From: Chitinophagales bacterium
GTDB taxonomy: Bacteria > Bacteroidota > Bacteroidia > Chitinophagales > JADIYW01
DNA length: 50,495 nucleotides
Assembly (NCBI GenBank): GCA_020848475.1
Contig: JADKZZ010000039.1
Span: forward strand, 1 to 50,495
Direction: 5' to 3'
A program made the translations under genes and the position numbers. Under the pieces are notes generated by a model. That model ran no database searches. It saw only the letters and a list, made by a program, of their open reading frames with translations, and was not told where the DNA came from. Below, one piece after another: positions 20,588-31,777 of the stretch (within the stretch, counting starts at the first letter, position 1; each line of letters starts with the position of its first letter).

Positions 20588-21289
20588 TTATTTCCCAAAG
20601 ATAAAAATACAAGGTTTTTTATTGATATCAGGTTGATGTTTTTTCCAATCTGCTAATGGTAAAGTTTTGATGTATTCGTCTTTTGCGGTAATGTTGCAAG
20701 CAATGCACAGCATAGTATCAAATTTATTCGTGTTTATCATTTCACTTAATAATTTTTGATTTCGATATGGCGTATCCATAAATATTTGTGAGATGCCTTT
20801 TTTTGCTGCCATTTCCATCTGTTGCAGTTTGCTTTTTCGCTCATTTGCATCGATAGGAAGATAGCCGTTAAATGCGAACTGCTGTCCGTTAAATCCACTT
20901 GCCATCAGTGCCATTAGGATTGAATTTGGGCCAACGAGTGGCACCACTTTTATGTTCATTTCATGTGCAATTTCTACTACTCTATTTCCTGGATCTGCAA
21001 TACATGGTGTGCCAGCTTCGCTCATTAAGCCAATATTTTTTCCAGCAAATATTTCACTTAAAATAGCTTCATCAAATTTATAGTTATCGTGTTTATTTAA
21101 TTCTATAAAAGTGCAATCGTCAATGTTTTTTTCTTTATAAATAGATTTAATAAAGCGTCGTGCAGTTTTTAAATTTTCTACAATATAAATATCTGTCGCA
21201 ATGATAATGTCTTTAATGTATGCAGGTATTGTATGAACTGCATCTTCTGCTAATACTATTGGAATAAGATATAATTTGCCATGTTGCAT
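20588..21289 (-). CDS. Tetrapyrrole methylase-family SAM-dependent methyltransferase (RsmI-like)
   Basis: GLMSEAGTPCIADPGNRVVEIAHEMNIKVVPLVGPNSILMALMASGFNGQQFAFNGYLP. Confidence 0.9.
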   Translation of the reverse strand: MQHGKLYLIPIVLAEDAVHTIPAYIKDIIIATDIYIVENLKTARRFIKSIYKEKNIDDCTFIELNKHDNYKFDEAILSEIFAGKNIGLMSEAGTPCIADPGNRVVEIAHEMNIKVVPLVGPNSILMALMASGFNGQQFAFNGYLPIDANERKSKLQQMEMAAKKGISQIFMDTPYRNQKLLSEMINTNKFDTMLCIACNITAKDEYIKTLPLADWKKHQPDINKKPCIFIFGK

Positions 21290-21294
21290 ATCAA

Positions 21295-21630
21295 TTATTT
21301 TTCAGGCTGTATTGCTATTATTATTTTCTTTAGTGTAGCAACATTAATGGTGTCAAATTCCGACTTATCATAAATAGTTAGTAAATAGATTTCTTTCTGA
21401 GCGCTTACTAAATATGTAATAATACGCGCACCACCACTTTTACCCTTACCCTTACTCTTAATGGAAATTCGTATTTTATAAGTATCATTTCCTAATGGAG
21501 TTCCATAATCTGGCTTCTCGGATAAGATTTGCCCTAACTCTGCTAATTCATCTTTTAGAGAAGCATATTTCTTGATAAGCCTTTTGGCTTCTTTCTTGAA
21601 CTTGTCAACAGGAATGACTTTATAGTTCAT
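21295..21630 (-). CDS. RelE-like toxin
   Basis: 111 aa, MNYKVIPVDKFKKEAKRLIKKYASLKDELAELGQIL...ARIITYLVSAQKEIYLLTIYDKSE, RelE/HigB pattern. Confidence 0.75.
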   Translation of the reverse strand: MNYKVIPVDKFKKEAKRLIKKYASLKDELAELGQILSEKPDYGTPLGNDTYKIRISIKSKGKGKSGGARIITYLVSAQKEIYLLTIYDKSEFDTINVATLKKIIIAIQPEK

Positions 21631-21835
21631 GAAGGAAGTCAGTTAGTGTTTCTTTTTTTTTGGATTTCATCAAAGATTCTACCTGCTTTAATGCAATTTT
21701 CAAATCAGATTTTAGTTTTAGGCCTTGTTCTGATTTTTTAAGATACAACAATACTTTTTCCCATTCTGCTATAGGCAGCTGAACTGTCTTTGCATTGCCA
21801 TTATCATCATTGATATATTGGAAAGAGATTTTCAT
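21620..21835 (-). CDS. Cognate small antitoxin-like protein
   Basis: 71 aa, overlaps the downstream toxin start by 11 nt. Confidence 0.65.
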   Translation of the reverse strand: MKISFQYINDDNGNAKTVQLPIAEWEKVLLYLKKSEQGLKLKSDLKIALKQVESLMKSKKKETLTDFLHEL

Positions 21836-21871
21836 CTTTCAAAATTACTAATTTTCATACACAAATAACAT

Positions 21872-21988
21872 TTATTTTTTCTTCATCTGCGCCTGCAAAG
21901 ATTCTATCAGTAGTTTTTGGTTGTTGATTAAATCATCTTTGGCTTTCAGCAAAACTTCCCAATGTTTTCGTTCTTCATCATTGTATAA
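21872..21988 (-). pseudogene. Remnant C-terminal coiled coil, possibly of an XRE-type regulator
   Basis: Reverse strand reads LYNDEERKHWEVLLKAKDDLINNQKLLIESLQAQMKKK* with an in-frame stop just upstream and no start codon. Confidence 0.4.
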
Positions 21989-22201
21989 TTATGAATAATA
22001 TCTTACTTCCCAACATAGCCTCCTGTAATGACCTCTGCGTAAATAAAAGCAGTACGCAACCTTCAAGTAGCGTCACTTTGTGAGAATCTGATAGATAAGA
22101 CTAACAAACTGCAATAAGGCAACTTTTTTCTACTAAACTATAAAAATATCGCCACTTTTTTCTGTTTTAACATAGCATATCTTCGTTTCTTTGTACTACA
22201 C

Positions 22202-22786
22202 ATGAAACTGCCAATCACCTACTACCAAAACGAAGATGTTGTTTTTCTGGCAAAAGATTTATTGGGCAAGTCTTTAATGTCAAACATTAATGGCATAGAA
22301 ACAGGTGGAATTATTACAGAAACAGAAGCTTATAGTGAAATAGAAAAAGGTAGCCACGCCTACAACAAACGTAAAACAGAACGCACCAAAATCATGTTTG
22401 AAGCTGGTGGTTTGTCTTATGTTTATTTCTGTTACGGAATGCACCATTTGTTCAATATTGTTACAGGCAAAAAAGATTTCGCACAAGCGGTTTTAATTAG
22501 AGCCATACAACCAACAATTGGCATTGAAGAAATTTTAAAAAGAAGAAATAAGATAAAAATAGATAAAAATTTGTGCAACGGTCCTGGAAAAGTATGTCAA
22601 GCATTAGGAATTAGCAAGGCTCATTATGGATTATCATTGACAGGAAATGATATTTATGTTCAAACCTCAAAATTAGAATCAGCCGAACTTCAAATCATAA
22701 GTACTACTCGTATTGGCATTGATTATGCAGCTGAAGATAGATATTTACCATGGCGATTTCTATTAGTAAATAAAAAAAACAGGTAA
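22202..22786 (+). CDS. DNA-3-methyladenine glycosylase (AAG/MPG family)
   Basis: ARD-like core: LLGKSL, GIITETEAYSEIEKGSHAYNKRKTERTKIMFEAGGLSYVYFCYGMHHLFNIVTG, VLIRAIQP, LCNGPGKVCQALGI. Confidence 0.95.
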   Translation: MKLPITYYQNEDVVFLAKDLLGKSLMSNINGIETGGIITETEAYSEIEKGSHAYNKRKTERTKIMFEAGGLSYVYFCYGMHHLFNIVTGKKDFAQAVLIRAIQPTIGIEEILKRRNKIKIDKNLCNGPGKVCQALGISKAHYGLSLTGNDIYVQTSKLESAELQIISTTRIGIDYAAEDRYLPWRFLLVNKKNR

Positions 22787-22830
22787 AGGAACTATTTTTG
22801 ATTTTTTTATATTTACACATCTGAATCACT

Positions 22831-24660
22831 ATGAAATACAATAGCAAAAAAACGATAGCACTATTTCTGCTTTTCATTGTCCTTAGCACATCTATTTTTG
22901 CAGCAGCAGGTGGCGGCGGTGGCGGCAGTTCAAGTGGCGGCGGCGGTGGCGGCGATGGCGGTGGCGAAGCCATTTTCTACATTTTATATTTATTATTCCG
23001 ATTAATAATGTTGTTGCCATTTCCTATCAATGTTATTGTGTTAATCATCATCGTGTTTATCGTTTACAAACTTTCTAAGACTTATCAAGCGGGAAGTGGC
23101 TTAAATTCGATTCCAAATTATTCGCCTACCAATAATCATAACACATATGCTGGAACAGATAAGTTGCCCAAAGAATTTTTAATAAAAAATCCTGATTTCA
23201 ATAAAGAACAATTCAAGCAGAAAGTAAGAACTGCCTTTACGGAGATACAACAGGCATGGATGCAACAAGATTTATCGAAAGTCCGTAAATGGATTTCTGA
23301 TGGCGTGTATCAGCGTTTTAATACACAGTTCATCATGATGAAACAATTAGAACAGGTTAATAAAATCGATGACATTTTTATTGAACAGGTTTTTATTGAC
23401 GATGTCGAAACAGATGGCATATACGATATTATGCATGTCGGTATTCAATACTCGATGTATGATGCTTTTGAGTCCAAAAAATATAAACGACTAAACGACG
23501 GCGGACCCTTGAAAGCCATGGATTATTGGTCTTTCATCAAAAAATCGGGCGTCAAAGAGAAAGATTTATATCACACGACGAATTGCCCAAACTGTGGAGG
23601 CAATCTGCCTGATGATGGCGGTGAAACGGCAAAATGTCCTTATTGTGCTACGATTACTTACTTAGGCGATTACGATTGGATTTTAGCAGAAATTACTCAG
23701 CCTGATGATTATTATAATGCCAATGCGAAATACGAAAAACAAGGAAAATTTGCCAAAAGAATACGGGAACAAATTGGCGAAAAACAAGATTTTTCTTTGC
23801 AATTGCTTGAAGATAAAGCCAGCAATGGCTATATGCAAATGATGACGGCTTTGGTATTTAAAAAACCAGAAATTGCAAGACGATTTGTATCTGATATGTT
23901 GTATGACAAACTTACAAATCGCATGCAATCAGAGCCTACATTCGTTTTTAATCGATTGTATTTGAACCACGTCACGTCTTTCGATTATTTTAAATTAAAC
24001 AACAAAGACAATATCGTCATCGCATTAAAACGTTCTTCCCAGAAAATAAAAAATATTGATAGCGATTCGCCACAATATGAAAACAGTATTTTCTCGCAAA
24101 ATGAAGTCTTGATTATGAGCCGAGATGTCGATGCCAATCAACCACAAGGTTCATTATATGCGCATAGTTGTCCAAATTGTGGCGCACCAATAAAAGATAC
24201 GATAGAAGTAAATTGTACCTATTGTAATGCACAATTGAACAGCACAAAATACGAATGGATTATCAGCGATTGGATGTCACCCAATGAATATGATGCTTTC
24301 AAACAAGCAAATGCAGCCTCTTTTGTCGTTGATAAAAAAATAGATGATTTAGACGAATTATTTAAAGTAAGAGATTATGCATTAAATAATGTATTGATGA
24401 TGATTGCTGCTGATGGAAGAATTACCAATCAAGAAATGAAATTTGTAGAGACATTAGCAAAAAAATGGAATTACGATTTGTCGAAAATTCAAGGATTTTT
24501 GAGCATGGCACAAAATGGGAAATTGGTCGTGCGCATGCCACAAGAGGAAAAACAAAAAGCCAAAATAATTGCGTTAATGGAGAAAGCAGCCATCTTGGAT
24601 AATGAAATTACAACAGCAGAAAAAGAGTTGTTGGAGCAAGTAAAAAATGCATCAGCTTAA
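22831..24660 (+). CDS. Tim44-like/zinc-ribbon/TerB-like multidomain membrane protein
   Basis: Signal peptide, Gly-rich stretch, TM helix, two regions ending in zinc ribbons (CPNCGG..CPYC; CPNCGA..CTYC), and a C-terminal TerB-like helical domain (MMIAADGRITNQEMKFVETLAKKW). Confidence 0.75.
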   Translation: MKYNSKKTIALFLLFIVLSTSIFAAAGGGGGGSSSGGGGGGDGGGEAIFYILYLLFRLIMLLPFPINVIVLIIIVFIVYKLSKTYQAGSGLNSIPNYSPTNNHNTYAGTDKLPKEFLIKNPDFNKEQFKQKVRTAFTEIQQAWMQQDLSKVRKWISDGVYQRFNTQFIMMKQLEQVNKIDDIFIEQVFIDDVETDGIYDIMHVGIQYSMYDAFESKKYKRLNDGGPLKAMDYWSFIKKSGVKEKDLYHTTNCPNCGGNLPDDGGETAKCPYCATITYLGDYDWILAEITQPDDYYNANAKYEKQGKFAKRIREQIGEKQDFSLQLLEDKASNGYMQMMTALVFKKPEIARRFVSDMLYDKLTNRMQSEPTFVFNRLYLNHVTSFDYFKLNNKDNIVIALKRSSQKIKNIDSDSPQYENSIFSQNEVLIMSRDVDANQPQGSLYAHSCPNCGAPIKDTIEVNCTYCNAQLNSTKYEWIISDWMSPNEYDAFKQANAASFVVDKKIDDLDELFKVRDYALNNVLMMIAADGRITNQEMKFVETLAKKWNYDLSKIQGFLSMAQNGKLVVRMPQEEKQKAKIIALMEKAAILDNEITTAEKELLEQVKNASA

Positions 24661-25019
24661 GGATGCAGTTTGCCGTTATGGCATGTCATACAGCCAATAG
24701 TACCACTGTCTTTGCCAAAATATTTTTCATTGATTTCATTCGTCATGACCAACATTTTGCGTGCTATAATTTTTTCGTCTTTATCATCGGCTGCGTAATT
24801 GCCTCGCGTATGACAATGGCTGCAATTAACGCCTAATGAAGCCGACCATGCATCCATCACTTCGTCCATTTGTGGACGTGTAATCGTGGAAGGCAATACT
24901 TGTACGTTTTTCCACTCAATAGGTTCTTCCTCTTTATGAGTAAAAGAAGCTAATCCAATAATTAGTAGTAATAAAAATGAAGAAATAATGAGTGTGTTGC
25001 GATGCATATTTTTTATCAA
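24657..25019 (-). CDS. Small periplasmic c-type cytochrome (reaction-centre cytochrome-like)
   Basis: N-terminal signal/TM helix. CSHCH matches CXXCH; CMTCH also matches CXXCH. Two haem motifs in about 100 aa. Confidence 0.8.
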   Translation of the reverse strand: MIKNMHRNTLIISSFLLLLIIGLASFTHKEEEPIEWKNVQVLPSTITRPQMDEVMDAWSASLGVNCSHCHTRGNYAADDKDEKIIARKMLVMTNEINEKYFGKDSGTIGCMTCHNGKLHP

Positions 25020-25038
25020 TCAAGAATCTTACCAAAAT

Positions 25039-25071
25039 AAGTACGTCAATCTTATGCCGACTGACGTACTT
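25039..25071 (-). terminator. Hairpin downstream of cyclophilin gene
   Basis: AAGTACGTCA (25039-25048) / TGACGTACTT (25062-25071), followed by ATTTT in the minus direction. Confidence 0.65.
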
Positions 25072-25084
25072 TTAAAGAAGTTTT

Positions 25085-25768
25085 TTATTTTTCAATTTTC
25101 AATGTCATGCGAATATCTTTAAAAGGACGGTCATTAGGATCGCGTGGCGATGCAGCAATTTTATCGATAATATCTAATCCTGAGACAACTTCGCCAAAGA
25201 CTGTGTAATTCATATCTAAGAACGGCGTTCCACCCACTTCTTCATACACTTTCAATTGTTCTTCTGTCCAGCTATTGCCAGTGCGCTGTGCTAATATAGT
25301 AAGCTCAGGACGTGTGTATTTTTTTCCTTGCACTAAATAAAACTGACAAGAGGAGCTTGCTTTTGCAGGATTATTATCGCGCGCTGCAGACAAAGCGCCA
25401 CGTTTATGAATTAAATTTTTATTGAATTCTGCTGGCACACGATAGCCCAAACTGCCCATTCCAAGTGCTTGTCCAGCTTGCGCATTTTTAGAATTTGGGT
25501 CGCCACCTTGAATCATAAACTCAGGAATCACGCGATGAAATAAAGTAGAATCGAGCGTGCCTTCATTTACCAATTTGATAAAATTTGCTTTGTGTTGTGG
25601 CGTTTCATCGTATAGTTTTATTTTAATGTCGCCATACTCTGTTGTGAGTATTACATAAGTAGAAGTGTCCATTTTTGTGTTGCTTGTTTTATTTGAATTA
25701 TTGCTGGCAAAGCTAGTTTGAAAAAGGCAAATGCAAGCTAAAAAAAAGAGTAAAATTTGTTTGTTCAT
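25085..25768 (-). CDS. Peptidylprolyl isomerase, cyclophilin type, secreted
   Basis: Signal peptide; FHRVIPEFMIQGGDP, KRGALSAARDNNPAKASSSCQFYLVQG, VFGEVVSGLDIIDKIA. Confidence 0.95.
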   Translation of the reverse strand: MNKQILLFFLACICLFQTSFASNNSNKTSNTKMDTSTYVILTTEYGDIKIKLYDETPQHKANFIKLVNEGTLDSTLFHRVIPEFMIQGGDPNSKNAQAGQALGMGSLGYRVPAEFNKNLIHKRGALSAARDNNPAKASSSCQFYLVQGKKYTRPELTILAQRTGNSWTEEQLKVYEEVGGTPFLDMNYTVFGEVVSGLDIIDKIAASPRDPNDRPFKDIRMTLKIEK

Positions 25769-25772
25769 ATTA

Positions 25773-26150
25773 TTAATTTATTTGCTTAAAATATTCAATA
25801 ATCATTTTCTTTAACAACACCTCTTGTTGCTGATGCTCAAGTTTCGGCATTGCTCTATTGTATTCATAATGCGGCCAGCCATCTTCATCAAAGTCTAAAA
25901 ATGTATAATAATTGGCTCTGCTCAATAAAGCACAAACGCCTACATGTATCAAATCTTGCTTTTGTTCTTTGCTGAATTTTACTTGATGTTTACCCAGTTC
26001 ACGATGTCCTACTAAAAAGATAATGGTTTGTAAATCAGGTTTTTTGCCGAAGCGCTTTTCAATAAAATTTAAAACGTCTTGCCATTCGGACTCACTATAT
26101 GCTAAAGTTGCGTTTGTATTTTCCACGCGCAAATATACAGAATGCGCCAT
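25773..26150 (-). CDS. Conserved hypothetical protein
   Basis: 125-aa ORF between same-strand genes with short spacers and normal amino-acid composition. Confidence 0.7.
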   Translation of the reverse strand: MAHSVYLRVENTNATLAYSESEWQDVLNFIEKRFGKKPDLQTIIFLVGHRELGKHQVKFSKEQKQDLIHVGVCALLSRANYYTFLDFDEDGWPHYEYNRAMPKLEHQQQEVLLKKMIIEYFKQIN

Positions 26151-26166
26151 ACTTAATCGATTGTTT

Positions 26167-26940
26167 TTATTTTAATCTGTCTTTCCAAAATGGATATCTT
26201 TCCTTGTGTTCTGTTAATGCTGTCGCTGATAATTTTACAATTTCTATGCCATTTTTTTCAATCATATCGCAGCATGTATTACCTGTAAAATCAAAAACGC
26301 AACTATGACCGTTGTGTGCATTTCCATACCCATCTTTTCCAATTCTATTAACACCTACAGTATAACATTGGTTTTCAATGGCACGTGCCCGTAATAATGT
26401 TTGCCAATGATAAATGCGCTTTGTTGGCCAACTTGCCACATATATTTGAATATCTGCCAGCTCATTGTTTTGACACCAAGCCGGAAACCGCAAATCGTAA
26501 CAAATAAAAGGCTGAATTTTCCACCCTTTGTATTCGTGCGTAACCTTTTGAGCACCAGCCTGTAAAAATTGATTCTCTTTTACCAATGAAAAAAGATAAT
26601 GCTTGTCATACGTAAATAATATTTCACCATCAACTACAAAAACAAATCTATTATACACTTTTTCAGATTCATGAATTAACAAACTGCCACAAATAGCACA
26701 ATTTTGTTGCTTAGATATTTCTTTCAAAAAGGAAATGCTTTCGCCATGCATATTTTCGGCTAAGCTGCTATCATCAACACAAAATGCAGTATTAAATAAT
26801 TCTGGAAGTACAATCATGTCAATCGGTTCTTTAATCGTCATAACTAATTGACGTATCCTATTTAAGTTGGCGACTTTATCCTTCCAAGCTAAATCTGTTT
26901 GCACTAATGCAATGCTTATTTCATTTTGTTGTTCGCTCAT
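26167..26940 (-). CDS. Nitrilase-family amidohydrolase (omega-amidase-like)
   Basis: Glu-Lys-Cys triad context: VLPELFNT, YDKHYLFS, QPFICYDLRFPAW. Confidence 0.9.
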   Translation of the reverse strand: MSEQQNEISIALVQTDLAWKDKVANLNRIRQLVMTIKEPIDMIVLPELFNTAFCVDDSSLAENMHGESISFLKEISKQQNCAICGSLLIHESEKVYNRFVFVVDGEILFTYDKHYLFSLVKENQFLQAGAQKVTHEYKGWKIQPFICYDLRFPAWCQNNELADIQIYVASWPTKRIYHWQTLLRARAIENQCYTVGVNRIGKDGYGNAHNGHSCVFDFTGNTCCDMIEKNGIEIVKLSATALTEHKERYPFWKDRLK

Positions 26941-27000
26941 TTGTCATATAAATTACCTTTTGCTAAGTGCTTTTTTAATAAAAACCAATGCAAGCATTGA

Positions 27001-29067
<2,067 letters not shown>

Positions 29068-29090
29068 TTTGTTAATACATAACTATTGAT

Positions 29091-29497
29091 ATGAATATCG
29101 AAGCATTTAAGCAATCATTTTCAAAAGCAAATTTTATCAATGAATTAGGTTGTGAATTAATAGATATCGGAAATGGTACTTGCGAAATTCATTTGCCAAT
29201 ACAAGAAAAATTATGGCAACAAAATGGCTTTGTACACGCTGGCGTATTGGCTACACTGGCCGACCATGTTGCAGGTTGCGCTGCTTACACAGTAGCAAAA
29301 GCCAATACAAAAGTATTGACATCAGAATTTAAAATTAATTTGTTGCGACCAGCCGTAGGGCAAAAGCTAATAGCAAAAGGCAAAGTGCTAAGCCTGGAAT
29401 ATTAATCAGCGTATGCCAGTCTGAAGTATATGCAAGCAATGATGGAACAGAAAAATTGGTAGCTGTAGCTTTAGTAAGTATTACGAATGTAGAATAA
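29091..29497 (+). pseudogene. PaaI-like thioesterase with single-nt frameshift (track ORF stops at 29405)
   Basis: Hotdog-like NGFVHAGVLATLADHVAGCAAYT. The C-terminus continues in another frame as SVCQSEVYASNDGTEKLVAVALVSITNVE*; adding one A near 29391 gives KVLKPGILISVCQSEVY. Confidence 0.75.
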
Positions 29498-29586
29498 TAT
29501 GTTAACTCTATTGAAGAAAAACAGAATCTAAAAAAGAATACAAATTAAAAACAATCACACATCAAGTTATTCTCTTCATAAAAATC

Positions 29587-29617
29587 AAAATGGCTGTCCT
29601 TTTGAGACAGCCATTTT
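29587..29617. terminator. Terminator hairpin between convergent genes
   Basis: AAAATGGCTGTC-cttttga-GACAGCCATTTT, 12-bp perfect stem. Confidence 0.8.
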
Positions 29618-29637
29618 TACATAAGTCACCCAGTATT

Positions 29638-30498
29638 TTAATGTCTTAAATCTATCGTAAATGAACGACCATTATCTAATGTAACGGTAGCCTCATCATC
29701 GCACTCGCCAGTGCCAAAGTTGATGATGGCAAAACGTCTATTATCCGCTTGTCTTACTATTTTTAATTCGCCACTTACAAATTCATGGCAACTTACTTTA
29801 CGTATCAAAGCCGTCAAGGTATGTACTTGATAGGTAATGCCTCTTCTTGAAATATGCGTGCCTTCACCAATCACTCTAAAGATATCATCAGAAAAATCTA
29901 ATGGTGTGGAGGCACCTGCTAACCATTCGCGTCTTTTATGTACTGTGCTTTTATTACTGCTGCCATTTGGAAAGGTGACAATACGTTCAGCTTGTACATC
30001 AAAAACAAGATTGCCTTGCTCATTGGGTCCTAAATTTTTAATGGTTTTATCGATGTCAATTTTTTTGTCATTGACAAAGTAATTTTCAGAAACCACATGA
30101 ATCGCCGTGCCAGGTGCTCTATATGCACCAGTATATGTGATGATAATTTTTCCTTTACGCACTTTTCCGCCAGGTCCTGTGCATCCATCACCAAAATCGA
30201 TAGTGATAGATTTTGGAGAAGAAACAGTGTCTTTGGTAACTACAGCGCAGCCACCAAGAATATCGGCGTCGCTATTGTCATTAGGCGAGATGAGTCGTAG
30301 GTCGGAAACAGAGCCACTGCTTTCTGCTTGGTCGGCCATTAATTGCGTGTTGTCATCTTCAATTTCAGCAATGTTTAAACCTTGTGATGCTTCCGTTTCA
30401 TCATCGTTGGTCAAATCGCTTTTGTTACATGACGTGAGTCCGAATGTCAACACTAAAAAGATTGCTATTAGTCTTGACGTAATTAAGAATGTTTTCAT
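29638..30498 (-). CDS. Lipoprotein of unknown function
   Basis: 286 aa, N-terminal lipobox (LTFGLTSCNKSD). Confidence 0.75.
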   Translation of the reverse strand: MKTFLITSRLIAIFLVLTFGLTSCNKSDLTNDDETEASQGLNIAEIEDDNTQLMADQAESSGSVSDLRLISPNDNSDADILGGCAVVTKDTVSSPKSITIDFGDGCTGPGGKVRKGKIIITYTGAYRAPGTAIHVVSENYFVNDKKIDIDKTIKNLGPNEQGNLVFDVQAERIVTFPNGSSNKSTVHKRREWLAGASTPLDFSDDIFRVIGEGTHISRRGITYQVHTLTALIRKVSCHEFVSGELKIVRQADNRRFAIINFGTGECDDEATVTLDNGRSFTIDLRH

Positions 30499-30710
30499 GA
30501 TTATTTTGTTTTGGTTAGTAAATAGACTTACTCTGTTATAATAGGTTTAATGACGATATAATTTTTAACAAAAAAATGTAGCATAATGAAAAGTGAACGC
30601 CTACAACTTGAATTCACCATTCTTCAGTACATGTTTTTTGTCAGTCGAAATTCCCTTTTTTGATATAAATTTAAATTCGGAATTTTTCTAATCATAAAAT
30701 TAAAACCATT

Positions 30711-30935
30711 ATGAAAACAATTACCGTTTCTGTTCCTGATGAAAAAGTAGCTTCTTTGGAAGCATTTTTATATCAGTCAAATATTAAAATTATCAAAGAA
30801 AAAGAAGACTTGTTGGAATTGCGAATTCTTGAAATTGAAATGGAAGCAGCGGAGCCTGAAACACCAATAAATACAGCTGCTATCGAACAAGCCTTAGATG
30901 AAGAAATCTGGAAATTACATCGCTTTGGCGAATAA
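30711..30935 (+). CDS. Small antitoxin-like protein, paralog of 31043-31261
   Basis: MKTITVSVPDEKVASLEAFLYQSNIKIIKEKEDL... Confidence 0.6.
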   Translation: MKTITVSVPDEKVASLEAFLYQSNIKIIKEKEDLLELRILEIEMEAAEPETPINTAAIEQALDEEIWKLHRFGE

Positions 30936-31042
30936 TTTTTAAGTATTTCACACGAATAAAATTATGCTTTTAATAGTGCATAAGGCAAATTGTATTAGTT
31001 GTATTGGAACTAAAATCTAAGTTTTTTGATTAATTTTATTCT

Positions 31043-31261
31043 ATGAAAAAAATCACGATAACGGTGCCTGATGATAAAGCAGAAGAAGTAGAGCAATTTA
31101 TCAAGCAATTTATACAACAACTCAACATTTCTATTTTGAAAGAAGATGAAAAATTGAAGGTGGAAGAGTGGCAACGCGATACTGTTGTAAAAGATGAAAC
31201 GAGTGATGCTTATATCAGTAGCGATGAAATAGAAAAAACATCATTTAGTAGAGAGAAATAA
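31043..31261 (+). CDS. Small antitoxin-like protein, paralog of 30711-30935
   Basis: MKKITITVPDDKAEEVEQFIKQFIQQLNISILKEDEKL... Confidence 0.6.
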   Translation: MKKITITVPDDKAEEVEQFIKQFIQQLNISILKEDEKLKVEEWQRDTVVKDETSDAYISSDEIEKTSFSREK

Positions 31262-31316
31262 AAATCTAAATTTTGGGCAATCAATTTTTCGCGAAGCAAT
31301 ATTATAAATAGCGATT

Positions 31317-31739
31317 TTACAACATCGCCAAACTTTCTTCTTCCTTCTTACGCATCAGTGCAATATCGGCTTTCTTTTTATCTTTATAGCCACACAAATG
31401 TAGCACACCATGTGCGAGCACACGATGTAATTCATTTTCAAAACTCACCTTAAATTTTTTTGCATTTGCTTCTACACGTTCCAAGGAAATGAAAATATCG
31501 CTTTCAATTTTCCCTTTTATTTCCGCATTGTCAAACGTAATAATATCTGTATAAGTGTTGTGGTTTAAGTAGTCAATATTCATTTGTAATAATTCCTCAT
31601 CACTCATAAACACGACATTCAAATCTTGAATGTTAAATTGTTCATTTTTGGCAATTTGTTTGAGCCATGTTTTAATAACACTTGCTTTAAAAAATGCTGG
31701 TTTTTTTACGGTAGTATTAAAAAGGAAAGAAATCGCCAT
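31317..31739 (-). CDS. ybeY: rRNA maturation endoribonuclease YbeY
   Basis: LNHNTYTDIITFD and metal-binding HRVLAHGVLHLCGYKDK motif. Confidence 0.95.
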   Translation of the reverse strand: MAISFLFNTTVKKPAFFKASVIKTWLKQIAKNEQFNIQDLNVVFMSDEELLQMNIDYLNHNTYTDIITFDNAEIKGKIESDIFISLERVEANAKKFKVSFENELHRVLAHGVLHLCGYKDKKKADIALMRKKEEESLAML

Positions 31740-31777
31740 TATTCTACTTTGCTAAATTTTATGGCAAAGATAATGCA

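Noticed and set aside
22040-22140. Possible decayed gene downstream of the regulator remnant
   Set aside because: Translations in the frames checked are broken by stops and gave no recognisable family; kept only as unassigned sequence.
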